Positions 34,184 to 43,586 of a stretch of DNA of 43,886 bases are shown in pieces. The notes under the pieces are model-generated. The model was not told the origin of the DNA and searched no databases. It saw nothing but the letters and a program-made list of their open reading frames with translations. How positions within the stretch are numbered: position 1 is the first letter of the stretch; every line of letters starts with the position of its first letter. Position numbers and translations under genes: made by a program. Source of the stretch: an uncultured Christensenellaceae bacterium (GTDB taxonomy: Bacteria; Bacillota; Clostridia; Christensenellales; UBA3700); contig CALWHF010000032.1 in NCBI GenBank assembly GCA_944380305.1, forward strand, positions 1 through 43,886. The letters run 5' to 3'.

Positions 34184-34470
34184 TTACCTTTTTTCGAATA
34201 TATTATACCATAACATTCTAAGCATTTCAACCGATAAAGAAATCTCGTCAATCGTGCCGTCAGCATTTCTTGTCACCACGGTATAGTCGTCTGCAGTCAC
34301 CGATTTAGGACCGTATACCGCGATCTTCTTTCTCCAGCGGTCAAACAGGGGCCATGCCGCTATGAGCAATAACCACCACGGAAATCAGGCAAAGATCACT
34401 TGCAAGTCGATGAACAGCTTGCAAACCTGCGTATAGATCCCGACAAAGTCGTATACCACCGCAAGGCAAG
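34184..34470 (-). pseudogene. Broken membrane/Ig-like gene fragment downstream of the LRR gene
   Basis: One minus-strand frame reads ...YDFVGIYTQVCKLFIDLQVIFA, then a TGA stop (34387-34385), then in the same frame FPWWLLLIAAWPLFDRWRKK and AVYGPKSVTADDYTVV, ending at 34184. It therefore encodes two membrane segments, a basic stretch and the start of an Ig-like domain, interrupted by one stop. The same module, also broken, lies upstream of the LRR gene (43570-43886). The 5' end merges with the LRR terminator and the 3' end with the M3 promoter, so both ends are lost. A surface-protein family is inferred. Confidence 0.5.
34202..34230 (-). promoter_or_regulatory. Sigma-A promoter of the M3-like gene
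   Basis: TTGAAA (34230-34225), 17 bases, TATAAT (34207-34202) on the minus strand. It overlaps the end of the broken Ig-like fragment at 34184-34470. Confidence 0.75.
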
Positions 34471-34509
34471 TATTCGGAAGAGATATCATTCTCTTTTCTG
34501 ATGCATTGC

Positions 34510-34537
34510 AAAAGCGGACCCGAAAGGATCCGCTTTT
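34510..34537 (-). terminator. Terminator of the LRR lipoprotein gene
   Basis: The stem AAAAGCGGA / TCCGCTTTT (9 bp, extended by G-T pairs toward the loop) lies 18 bases after the stop codon. The T run closes the stem on the minus strand. Confidence 0.8.
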
Positions 34538-34554
34538 GTCAAATGTGTGCTTTA

Positions 34555-37500
34555 TCAAGCGTCGGCTTTGCTGATTGTGCCGTCGGTACATATGACGGCA
34601 TATTCTCCGGTTGAGTTATCCCAATATGTAGCCTTTTCGATCGCCTGCCATTGCGCCATAGTGCCTTGGAAGTTGATCGCAGTCAAACCGCTGCATTCAT
34701 AGAATACATAATTGCCGATACTTGTCACGCCACTTCCAATCGTGACGCTTGTCAAACCGCTGCATTCGTAGAAGGCATAATCGACGATGCTCGTCACGCT
34801 GTCCGGGATCGTTATGCTTGTCAAACCGCTGCATCCGGAGAATGCATTATCGCCAATGCTTGTTACGCTATCGGGAATTGTGATGCTCGTCAAGCCGCTG
34901 CATCCGGAGAATGCATTGCCGCCGATACTTGTCACGCTGTTCGGGACGACTATGCTTGTCAAACCGCTGCATCCTTCGAATGCATAATTAGCAATACCTC
35001 GAGTTCCGTCACGCAATTCAACGCTTGTAATCGATCTATCGCAATCGATTACCCAATTATCAACATAACTTACGCCGTTTTCAATTTCAATAATGCCGCT
35101 GCATCCGTAGAATGCATGATGGCCGATACTTGTCACGCTGTCCGGGATCGTTATGCTTGTCAAACCGCTGCATCCGGAGAATGCCCCATAGTCGATGCTT
35201 GTTACGCTGTCCGGGATCGTTATGCTTATCAAACCGCTGCATCCGGAGAATGCCCCATCGCCAATGCTTTTCACGCTGTCGGGGATGACTATGTTTGTCA
35301 AACCGTTGCATCCGTAGAATGCATAATCGCCGATGCTTGTCACACTGTCGGGAATCACAATGTTTGTCAAACCGCTGCATCCGGAGAATGCCCAATCGCC
35401 GATGCTTGTCACGCCATTCCCGATAGTGACACTTGTCAAACCGCTGCATCCGTCGAATGCATAATCGCCGATGCTTGTCACGCCGTCTGGGATCGTGACG
35501 CTTGTCATGCCGCTGCAATTACAGAACGCATAAGCACCTATCTTCTCCGTACCTTCGGGGATAACGATATCTCCTTGTAACAACTCTCCATTGATATACA
35601 AATTCTCGGCATACTCCATCGGAGAATCATCAAACTCTATCCCAAGCCATCCCGACAAATCACCTTGATAGAAGACATCTATCAAACCGCTGCAACCATA
35701 GAATGCACTGTTGCCAATGCTTGTCACGCTGTCCGGGATAGTGATACTTGTCAACTCCTTCAACCCTTTCAAGGCACGATCTCTGATTTCGGTGATGCCG
35801 TCTTCGATCACTACAACACCGTCTTCCGGCATATCGGCGATATGAAGATTGTTGGCGTAATCCATGGGATCGGAATAGGATCCTCCCATATCGATTTTCA
35901 ACCAACTGTTTACATCGCCTTGATAGTAGACATCCGTCAATCCGCTGCAATTGAAGAATGCATCATAAATGATCTTGGTCTGAGCCATGATCTTAAACGA
36001 CGTGATGCTTGTGTCGGTAACGTCATACAACACCAAATACGGGTTTGCGTCATTGCCGAGATATTTTGCTCCGCCATGTTCATTGAATTGAAGCGACGTG
36101 CAGTTAGAGAATGCATAATAGCCGATGTTTGTTACGCTATCCGGAATAACAATGCTTGATAAAGAGCTGCATCCGGAGAATGCATAATTAGCAATACCTC
36201 GAGTTCCGTCACGCAATTCAACGCTTGTAATCGATCTATCGCAATCGATTACCCAATTATCAACATAACTTACGCCGTTTTCGATTTCAATAATGCCGCT
36301 GCATCCGTAGAATGCATCTTCGACGATACTTGTCACGCTGTCCGGGATCGTTATGCTTGTCAAACCGCTGCATCCGGAGAATGCATACTCGCCGATGCTT
36401 GTCCCTCCGGTGATGATCACCTCTTTCAACGATTCGGGGACATAATTGTAATTTTGATAATATTCCGACGCGCCGAAGATATAGCCGAAATGTGTTGCGC
36501 CTGTACCGTCAGCTTTCTCTCCGATAAACGGGATCGTTATGCTTGTCAAAGAGCTGCATCCGGAGAATGCATAGTTGCCGATACTTGTTACGCTGTTCGG
36601 GATGGTCAAGTTCATCCCTTGATATTGGGCAAACACATAGTCACCTATGCTTGTGATCTGCGAAGCGTTGCCCCATACAATCTCGGATGTAACGCCGCTG
36701 AATGCATACTCACCGATGCTTGTCACGCTGTCGGGAATTGTGATACTCGCCCCTTTATATCCGCTGAACGCATAGTCGTCTATGCTTGTGATCTGCGGAG
36801 CGTCGCCCCATACGATCTCGGCGATGATGCCTCTGAATGCATCATTGCCTATGCTTGTCACACTGCCCGGGATCGTTATGCTTGTCAAACCGCTGCAGCC
36901 GGAGAATGCGTACTCGCCGATGCTTGTCACACTGCCCGGGATCGTTATGCTTGTCAAACCGCTACATCCGTTGAATGCATAATCGCCGATGCTTGTCACG
37001 CTTCCGTCATCAGGGATTACGCTTGACTTGCATCCGGCAATCAAAGTCTTGCTCTCCGTCTCGATAATGCAATTGCCGGCGCTGTGATAGACGGGATTGC
37101 CTTCAGCGACAACTATCTCTTGCAAAGAGCTGCATCCGGAGAATGCACTCTTGCCGATGCTTGTCACGCTGTCAGGGATGGTAAAAGTCGTACCTTGATA
37201 TCCGCTGAATGCATAGTCGCCGATGCTTGTGATTTGCGGAGCGTCGCCCCATACGATCTCGGCGGTGACGCCTCTGAATGCATACTCTCCGATGCTTGTC
37301 ACGCTGTCGGGAATCGTGACGCTTGTCAAACCGCTGCATCCGTCGAATGCATGGTTGCCGATGTATGTCACGCTATCCAGAATCGTAACACTGGTCAATT
37401 TCGTATAATAAGAGAATGCATTAGCGCCTATCTTTTTCGTACCATCCGGGATAACGATATCTCCTTGCAACAACTCTCCATTGATATATAGATTGTCGCT

Positions 37501-40500
37501 ATAGTACATCGGATTGGCATAGACGTTGTAAAACCCTATCCCGAGCCATCCAGACAAATCACCTTGATAGTAGGCATCCGTCAAATCGCTGCAACCATAG
37601 AATGCACTGATACCAATGTTTGTTACGCTGTCAGGGATCACTAGGCTAGTCAAACCGCTGCATCCGTAGAACGCATACTCGCCGATGCTTGTCACGCCGT
37701 CAGGGATGACTATGCTTGTCAAACCGCTGCATCCACGGAATGCATTACTGTCGATGCTTGTCCCACCGGTGATGATCACCTCTTTCAAGGAATCGGGGGT
37801 ATATCTTTCATTATCCGAATAACTCCCTGCACCAAAAATATAGCTAAAATGAGTCTTTCCACTTCCGTCCGCATGTGATCCAACAAATGGGATCGTTATG
37901 CTTGTCAAACCGAAGCTGTCAAAGAATGCATATTCTCCAATGCTTTTCACACTGCCCGGAATCGTTACACTCTTTAAGCCGCTACATCCTTCGAATGCAT
38001 AATTGGCAATACCTCGAGTTCCGTCGCGCACCTCAACGCTTGTTATCGAACTATCGCAATTGATCACCCAACCATCGACATAGCCGACTCCGTTTTCGAT
38101 TTCAATAATACCGCTACATCCTTCGAATGCGTCACCGACGATGCTTGTTACGCTGTCCGGGATCGTTATGCTTATCAAACTGTTGCATCCGGAGAATGCA
38201 CTCCAGCCGATACTTGTCACGCTGTCGGGGATGGTCAAGTTCTTCCCTTGATATCCACTGAACGCATAGCCGCCTATGCTTGTTATCTGCGGATCGTCGC
38301 CCCAAACGATCTCGGCGGTGACGCCACTGAATGCATACTCGCCAATGCTTGTCACTCTGTCGGGGATCGTAACGCTTGTCAAATTATCGCAACCGTAAAG
38401 CGCATATTCATGTATTTCGTATTCGCCGACCACTGTTCTGTCATATGCAGTAAAGGATGACGGGAGGGTAATCTCACTGTTGGTACCATAGTATCCCATC
38501 AAATAGCCGTTCTCACCATCAAAAAAGAATCGATAGCCGTCGTCGGTATCCGTAAATTGTGACTCTCCTTCTTCGGTGTAGACATTCTTTGCATATGCTC
38601 CGATATTTCCATGCTCGTAACTGCCGGCAACAATATCAAGTGCGCTCTTGTTGTACACCTCAACAAGTTTATAACAAGCAGAAAACGCACCACTACCGAT
38701 GCTTGTTACGTTGCCCGGAATCGTGACGCTTGTCAAACCGCTGCATCCGTAGAATGCTTCATCGCCGATGCTTGTCACGCTGTCGGGGATCGTTATGCTT
38801 GTCAAACCGCTGCATCTCCAGAATGCCCCATTGCCGATGCTTGTCACGCTGTCGGGGATCGTAACGCTTGTCAAACCGCTGCATCCAGAGAATGCATAAT
38901 CTCCGATGCTTGTCACACTGTCAGGGATGGTAAAAGTCGTCCCTTGATATCCACTGAAGCCGTCGATGCTAGTGATTTGCGGAGCGTCGCCCCATACGAT
39001 CTCGGCGGTGACACCGCTGAATGCATCATTGCCGATGCTTGTCACGCTGTCCGGGATAGTTATACTTGTCAAACCGCTACATCTGTCGAATGCATTGTCG
39101 CCAATGCTGGTCACGCTGTCAGGGATAGTGATGCTTGTCAAACCGTTGCATTCTAAGAATGCACGTTCGCCGATACTTGTTCCCCCGGTAACGACCACCT
39201 CTTTCAAAGATGAAGGAATATAATCTTCTGCAACCCAACAGCTTTCCGCACCGAAGATATATCCGAAATGCATCTCTCCGCTGCCATCTGCTTTCTCTCC
39301 GACAAACGGGATCGTGATGCTTGTCAAATTGCTGCATCCGGAGAATGCGCGGCTACCGATACTTGTCACTCCATTACCAATCGTGACGCTGGTCAAACCG
39401 CTGCATCCGGAGAATGCGTCAATGCCGATGCTTGTCACGCTGTCAGGGATAGTGACGCTTGTCAAACTGCTGCAATTGTAGAACGCATAATCCCCTATCT
39501 TTTCCGTACCATCCGGGATAACAATTTCTCCCTGCAACAACTCTCCATCGATATAGACGTTTTTAGTATAATACATCGGATTGGCAGAGGAATAACCAAA
39601 CTCTATCTCCGACCATCCCGACAAGTCGCCTTGATAGTAGACATCCGTTAAGCCGCTGCATTCTGAGAATGCCCAACTGCCGATGCTCGTCACGCTGTCC
39701 GGGATCGTTATGCTTGTCAAACCGCTGCATCCGGAGAATGCATACTCGCCGATGCTTGTCCCTCCGGTGATGATCACCTCTTTCAACGATTCGGGGACAT
39801 AATTGTAATTTTGATAATATTCCGACGCGCCGAAGATATAGCCGAAATGAGTTGCGCCTGTACCGTCAGCTTTCTCTCCGACAAACGGAATAGTGATGCT
39901 TGTCAAATCGTCATGATCATAAAGTACATTCTCTGCTATCTCCGTGACTACATAGCTATTGCCGTTGTGTTCAATTTGCCCGGGAATCGTTAACTCGCCA
40001 TTCTCTCCTATTGCCACATCAACCACCGTTGCATTTCCGTCTCTTAACAGATACGTTATGCCAAGATCGTCTGTATAATATTTATTTCCATCAGTTGCGA
40101 TATCATTTTCGGGATATCCCCACACCACGACGCATGACGTCCAATTTTCATCCCAATCACTCGGACGACTGTCGGCTTCACATTTTATTACGCACGTCTC
40201 CCAATAATAATTCGCGCCGAATGCATTTGCGCCGATATAAGTCACTCCGATGGGTATCACTATCTCATTGATGCCACATCCTGAAAATGCATAGCTGCCG
40301 ATGCTTGTCACGCTGTTCGGGATCGTTATGCTTGTCAAACCGCTGCATCCGTAGAATGCATCATCGCCAATGCTTGTCACGCTGTCAGGGATAGTGACGC
40401 TTGTCAAGCCGCTGCATCCGGAGAATGCACGCTCGCCGATGCTTGTCACGCTGCCGTCATTGGGAATTACGCTTGACTTGCATCCGGCAATCAAAGTCTT

Positions 40501-42972
40501 GCTCTCCGTTTCAATAATACAATTGCCGGCGCTGTGATAGACGGGATTGCCTTCAGCGACAATTATCTCTTGCAAAGAGCTGCATCCGGAGAATGCAGAA
40601 GAACTGATGCTTGTCACGCTGTCCGGAATCGTGACGCTTGTCAAACCGCTGCATCCGCGGAACGCAGCATCTCCGATGCTTGTCACGCTGTCGGGGATCG
40701 TTATGCTTGTCAAACCGCTGCATCCGTCGAATGCATAAGAGTAAATGCTTGTCACATTGTTCCCGATCGTGACGCTTGTCAAACCGCTGCATCCGGAAAA
40801 TGCAGAAAAGTCGATGCTTGTCACGCCGTCAGGGATCGTGACGCTTGTCAAACCGCTGCATCCGGAGAATGCATAATCGCCGATGCTTGTCACGCTGTCG
40901 GGAATGACTATGCTCGTCAAACCGCTGCATCTGAAGAATGCATAAGAGTCGATGCTTGTCACGCCATCATGCAAGATCACCGTCTTGATATTGCCGAAAT
41001 TATAAAATGCAGACCGGCCTATTTCTGTCACGGATGATGGAATGACAATGGTCTCGGCGGATTCGCCGTTGATATACAGGTTATAATGCGAAGAACTCCA
41101 CCCAGATCCTTCTTCTATGCGCTGTCGTGTAACTTCGAGCCAATCTTCAATGGTCGGGATGTCGATGATAAGCGGCGTTCCAACGTTAAACGACATGCCA
41201 TCGATCTTAACTATGCTGGAAGGGAAGCTCAATTTTGCCACTTGAGTATCTTCGATTGCAAAAACTCCAAATTCGGTAAGCCCTTCGGGCAAAATCAATT
41301 CCGTCAATTTCGAACAGTCGGCAAATGCATAACTTTCTACGCGCGTAAATCCCTCCGGGATCACCACGCGCACTATCTCGGTGTTGCCCTGATATGCATT
41401 GCCGAAATCAACGACATCATGGCCGTCTATGACGGTGGGGACGGTGATGTCCGTCTCGTCGCCTTTATATGCGGTCAAATATGCCTTGCCATCGTGAAGC
41501 ACATAATCGTAATCTGTGTTGGTATTGACCGCATTGCATCCCCATTCGACGTTGCAGCCGCCGTTCCACTCGTACGACCAATTATCCTCCGTCGCCTCAC
41601 ACCTGATCGTCAACTTAGAGCAACCTGAAAACGCACCTTGTCCCACACTATTAACAGTGATTGGTAAGAAAATGCTTTGCAACGAAATACAATCCCTAAA
41701 TGCACCAGAGCCTATTTCCTTTACACTATTAGGAATGTTAACGGACGACAAACTTGTGCACCCATAAAATGCCTGACTGTCTATCTCTTCTACGCCATCG
41801 CCGATCGTGACGCTTGCCAAACCGCTGCATCCGGAGAATGTCTCGTAGACGATGCTTGTCACACCGTTCCCGATAGTCACGCTTGTCAATTCACTGCAAT
41901 AGGAGAATGCAGAATCGCCTATACTCGTCACGCTGTCAGGAATCGTGACGCTTGTCAAACTGCTGCATCCGCGAAATGCGCCATTGCCTATGCTTGTCAC
42001 GCTGTCGGGGATAGTTATGCCGGTCAAATTGCTGCAATATTGGAATGCAAGATCGCCGATGCTTGTCCCCCCGGTGATGATCACCTCTTTCAATGATTTG
42101 GGGACATAATCGTTATTGTATGAATAATCCGACGCGCCGAAGATATAGCCGAAATGCGTCGCGCCTGCGCCGTCAGCTTTCTCACCGACAAACGGGATTG
42201 TTATTCTTGTCAAACCGCTGCATCCGGAGAATGCCCAACTGCCGATGCTTGTCACGCTGTCGGGAATCGTTATGTTTGTCAATCCGCTGCATCCGTAGAA
42301 TGCATAAGGGGCGATGCTTGTCACGCTGTCGGGGATCACAATGCTTGTCAATCCGCTGCATCCGTCAAATGCCCAAGCACCAATGCTTGTCACGCTGTTC
42401 CCAATCGTGACGCTTGTCAAACCGCTGCATACGTTGAATGCCCGATCGCCAATGCTTGTCACGCTGTCGGGGATCGTGACGCTTGTCAAGTTGCTGCGAT
42501 TTTCGAAAGCATTCTCTTTTATCCCAACCACAGGCAAGCCGTTGATCTCGTCGGGGATCTCGACCGTGGTCGCAGATGAGCCGCAAGAGGAGACGATATA
42601 GCCGTCTTTTTGTTCGTTCAATTCATAGCTCAAAGCTGTTTGAGCGCCTTCGTTGTCATATGAGCCGCAATTTTTGCAACAATGTGTAGCGGGGTCGTAA
42701 TCGTGTTCAAGCATAGGAAGCTGCAATTCTCCCCACGTCGCTTCAGTCGTAGCAGCGGCGTCTTTGAAATATTTGCCGCAAGACGTACACTGCCAATGCT
42801 CAATGTTGCCCTCTGAGGTGCATGTAGACTCCCTAGCGTCAACATGCGTCAACGAATGTTCGTGTGAGTTTTCGCCGCCGAGACCATCGTCACAAGCCGT
42901 AAAAGCGAACATCGAAAGCATCGCAGCCGCCAAAATCACTGCGATCACTGCACCGATTCTTCCTCTTTTCAT
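34555..42972 (-). CDS. Giant BspA-like leucine-rich-repeat surface lipoprotein
   Basis: A 2805-residue protein. The start at 42972 is chosen because GGGGAGG lies six bases upstream; an in-frame ATG five codons earlier would bury that site. Signal peptide with lipobox FTAC (Cys27). Residues about 40-110 form a Cys/His-rich N-terminal domain (CTSEGNIEHWQCTSCGKYF, THCCKNCG). The rest is an array of about 80 LRR_5 (BspA/TpLRR) units of about 23 residues, consensus LTSITIPDSVTSIGDYAFSGCSG. Recurring inserts interrupt it: five YIFGA modules, five EIVWG, four YQGD-SGW, three EIENG and two AEGNPVYHS modules. The C-terminus has no LPXTG or wall-binding domain. Such proteins bind host or microbial surfaces; the ligand here is unknown. 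Confidence 0.9.
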   Translation of the reverse strand: MKRGRIGAVIAVILAAAMLSMFAFTACDDGLGGENSHEHSLTHVDARESTCTSEGNIEHWQCTSCGKYFKDAAATTEATWGELQLPMLEHDYDPATHCCKNCGSYDNEGAQTALSYELNEQKDGYIVSSCGSSATTVEIPDEINGLPVVGIKENAFENRSNLTSVTIPDSVTSIGDRAFNVCSGLTSVTIGNSVTSIGAWAFDGCSGLTSIVIPDSVTSIAPYAFYGCSGLTNITIPDSVTSIGSWAFSGCSGLTRITIPFVGEKADGAGATHFGYIFGASDYSYNNDYVPKSLKEVIITGGTSIGDLAFQYCSNLTGITIPDSVTSIGNGAFRGCSSLTSVTIPDSVTSIGDSAFSYCSELTSVTIGNGVTSIVYETFSGCSGLASVTIGDGVEEIDSQAFYGCTSLSSVNIPNSVKEIGSGAFRDCISLQSIFLPITVNSVGQGAFSGCSKLTIRCEATEDNWSYEWNGGCNVEWGCNAVNTNTDYDYVLHDGKAYLTAYKGDETDITVPTVIDGHDVVDFGNAYQGNTEIVRVVIPEGFTRVESYAFADCSKLTELILPEGLTEFGVFAIEDTQVAKLSFPSSIVKIDGMSFNVGTPLIIDIPTIEDWLEVTRQRIEEGSGWSSSHYNLYINGESAETIVIPSSVTEIGRSAFYNFGNIKTVILHDGVTSIDSYAFFRCSGLTSIVIPDSVTSIGDYAFSGCSGLTSVTIPDGVTSIDFSAFSGCSGLTSVTIGNNVTSIYSYAFDGCSGLTSITIPDSVTSIGDAAFRGCSGLTSVTIPDSVTSISSSAFSGCSSLQEIIVAEGNPVYHSAGNCIIETESKTLIAGCKSSVIPNDGSVTSIGERAFSGCSGLTSVTIPDSVTSIGDDAFYGCSGLTSITIPNSVTSIGSYAFSGCGINEIVIPIGVTYIGANAFGANYYWETCVIKCEADSRPSDWDENWTSCVVVWGYPENDIATDGNKYYTDDLGITYLLRDGNATVVDVAIGENGELTIPGQIEHNGNSYVVTEIAENVLYDHDDLTSITIPFVGEKADGTGATHFGYIFGASEYYQNYNYVPESLKEVIITGGTSIGEYAFSGCSGLTSITIPDSVTSIGSWAFSECSGLTDVYYQGDLSGWSEIEFGYSSANPMYYTKNVYIDGELLQGEIVIPDGTEKIGDYAFYNCSSLTSVTIPDSVTSIGIDAFSGCSGLTSVTIGNGVTSIGSRAFSGCSNLTSITIPFVGEKADGSGEMHFGYIFGAESCWVAEDYIPSSLKEVVVTGGTSIGERAFLECNGLTSITIPDSVTSIGDNAFDRCSGLTSITIPDSVTSIGNDAFSGVTAEIVWGDAPQITSIDGFSGYQGTTFTIPDSVTSIGDYAFSGCSGLTSVTIPDSVTSIGNGAFWRCSGLTSITIPDSVTSIGDEAFYGCSGLTSVTIPGNVTSIGSGAFSACYKLVEVYNKSALDIVAGSYEHGNIGAYAKNVYTEEGESQFTDTDDGYRFFFDGENGYLMGYYGTNSEITLPSSFTAYDRTVVGEYEIHEYALYGCDNLTSVTIPDRVTSIGEYAFSGVTAEIVWGDDPQITSIGGYAFSGYQGKNLTIPDSVTSIGWSAFSGCNSLISITIPDSVTSIVGDAFEGCSGIIEIENGVGYVDGWVINCDSSITSVEVRDGTRGIANYAFEGCSGLKSVTIPGSVKSIGEYAFFDSFGLTSITIPFVGSHADGSGKTHFSYIFGAGSYSDNERYTPDSLKEVIITGGTSIDSNAFRGCSGLTSIVIPDGVTSIGEYAFYGCSGLTSLVIPDSVTNIGISAFYGCSDLTDAYYQGDLSGWLGIGFYNVYANPMYYSDNLYINGELLQGDIVIPDGTKKIGANAFSYYTKLTSVTILDSVTYIGNHAFDGCSGLTSVTIPDSVTSIGEYAFRGVTAEIVWGDAPQITSIGDYAFSGYQGTTFTIPDSVTSIGKSAFSGCSSLQEIVVAEGNPVYHSAGNCIIETESKTLIAGCKSSVIPDDGSVTSIGDYAFNGCSGLTSITIPGSVTSIGEYAFSGCSGLTSITIPGSVTSIGNDAFRGIIAEIVWGDAPQITSIDDYAFSGYKGASITIPDSVTSIGEYAFSGVTSEIVWGNASQITSIGDYVFAQYQGMNLTIPNSVTSIGNYAFSGCSSLTSITIPFIGEKADGTGATHFGYIFGASEYYQNYNYVPESLKEVIITGGTSIGEYAFSGCSGLTSITIPDSVTSIVEDAFYGCSGIIEIENGVSYVDNWVIDCDRSITSVELRDGTRGIANYAFSGCSSLSSIVIPDSVTNIGYYAFSNCTSLQFNEHGGAKYLGNDANPYLVLYDVTDTSITSFKIMAQTKIIYDAFFNCSGLTDVYYQGDVNSWLKIDMGGSYSDPMDYANNLHIADMPEDGVVVIEDGITEIRDRALKGLKELTSITIPDSVTSIGNSAFYGCSGLIDVFYQGDLSGWLGIEFDDSPMEYAENLYINGELLQGDIVIPEGTEKIGAYAFCNCSGMTSVTIPDGVTSIGDYAFDGCSGLTSVTIGNGVTSIGDWAFSGCSGLTNIVIPDSVTSIGDYAFYGCNGLTNIVIPDSVKSIGDGAFSGCSGLISITIPDSVTSIDYGAFSGCSGLTSITIPDSVTSIGHHAFYGCSGIIEIENGVSYVDNWVIDCDRSITSVELRDGTRGIANYAFEGCSGLTSIVVPNSVTSIGGNAFSGCSGLTSITIPDSVTSIGDNAFSGCSGLTSITIPDSVTSIVDYAFYECSGLTSVTIGSGVTSIGNYVFYECSGLTAINFQGTMAQWQAIEKATYWDNSTGEYAVICTDGTISKADA
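34978..35117 (-). repeat. 140-bp near-exact duplicate in the LRR gene, copy A (EIENG module)
   Basis: Matches 36178-36317 at 139 of 140 positions (the single difference is at 35083/36283). The third EIENG copy, near 37985-38120, is clearly more diverged. Confidence 0.9.
36178..36317 (-). repeat. 140-bp near-exact duplicate in the LRR gene, copy B (EIENG module)
   Basis: Partner of 34978-35117, exactly 1200 bp away. It directly abuts the 161-bp duplicate at 36332-36492, so this part of the gene is built from two recent copies of different origin. Confidence 0.9.
36332..36492 (-). repeat. 161-bp exact duplicate within the LRR gene, copy A
   Basis: Base-for-base identical to 39689-39849, 3357 bp away. 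It covers one LRR unit and most of a YIFGA module. Identity at synonymous positions points to recent duplication or gene conversion. Confidence 0.9.
39689..39849 (-). repeat. 161-bp exact duplicate within the LRR gene, copy B
   Basis: Identical to 36332-36492. Outside it the flanks differ within a few bases, so the exchanged tract is sharply bounded. Confidence 0.9.
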
Positions 42973-43034
42973 AATGCCTCCCCACACACGGTTACCGTAT
43001 GCATATTTTTGTCGTTACATTTCATAAACGCCAC

Positions 43035-43047
43035 TGTTCGGTGAACA
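43035..43047. promoter_or_regulatory. Inverted repeat in the LRR gene leader
   Basis: TGTTC-GGT-GAACA lies between the predicted transcription start (near 43140) and the start codon. It could be a regulator site or a small leader hairpin; no regulator can be named. Confidence 0.3.
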
Positions 43048-43146
43048 AACCTAACGAAGCTTTGCACATCGAATAGTATAATTGATGTCAATTAATTACG
43101 ATGTTGTTAAGCGTAACCAAATGGCATGCTTATGCTTTATGGTAAT

Positions 43147-43175
43147 ATAATAATACCTTAACTATAAGTTGTCAA
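43147..43175 (-). promoter_or_regulatory. Strong sigma-A promoter of the LRR gene
   Basis: A consensus TTGACA (43175-43170), 17 bases, TATTAT (43152-43147) on the minus strand. It predicts an untranslated leader of about 165 bases before the ATG at 42972. A second TTGACA (43091-43086) lacks a -10 box at the right distance. Confidence 0.7.
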
Positions 43176-43259
43176 GATGTTTTAAGGTATAAGTCGAGAT
43201 GGTGTAAGTTTTACAACATTCAAATGATAAAATCGTAAATCTTTGATGCAAGTTGCTGT

Positions 43260-43586
43260 TTATTCATGGTTTTCTCCTTTGATATCGTCTATTTGTTTGG
43301 GACGTTCAAGCCATTTGACTACACATCCGTTTTCCAAAAAGCCAAGCAATGCTCCGTCGCAGAAACGTTCGGCGCGAATCGCACCGACTATCAACGCCAT
43401 CACTAATTGCCCGGAAGCATTGGCAATATCCGCTTTTTGCATTATTATACTATCCAATGCTAAGCCGTTTTTCTCCAAAACGTCGTACCCGTTTTTGATG
43501 AGCTCATTGATATCCGCATACAAGGTGCGGCGGTCACAGCGTATACCGTGGTCGACGCAGTGCCTTGAGAATTTATGACGGTAATT
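43260..43586 (-). pseudogene. Composite fragment: WYL-type HTH piece joined to a DUF6508-like domain
   Basis: An open minus-strand frame of 109 codons with no ATG start; TTG at 43523 is the only plausible internal start. Its first third reads HGIRCDRRTLYADINELIKN, the winged-HTH motif of WYL-type regulators. The remainder, LVMALIVGAIRAERFCDG and KWLERPKQIDD, has the pattern of small clostridial DUF6508 proteins. No ribosome binding site is seen. It looks like two gene pieces fused by deletion. If TTG at 43523 is used, an 87-residue DUF6508-like protein could still be made. The stretch 43259-42973 to its left holds only the LRR promoter and leader. Confidence 0.4.

Noticed and set aside
34700..42500. 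CRISPR-like appearance of short repeats at regular spacing
   Set aside because: The repeats form a continuous 23-codon reading frame with variable in-frame spacing, no unique spacers and no cas genes; they encode leucine-rich repeats.
34651..42579. Long plus-strand reading frames with a repeated ACHAV-DACQTAASGEC-like pattern
   Set aside because: They are the antisense of the LRR repeats; the repeated codons on the minus strand create stop-free frames on the plus strand. They have no signal peptide, ribosome binding site or known family.
43086..43091. TTGACA close to the LRR gene as its promoter
   Set aside because: No -10 hexamer at acceptable spacing; the TTGACA-N17-TATTAT at 43147-43175 is far better.
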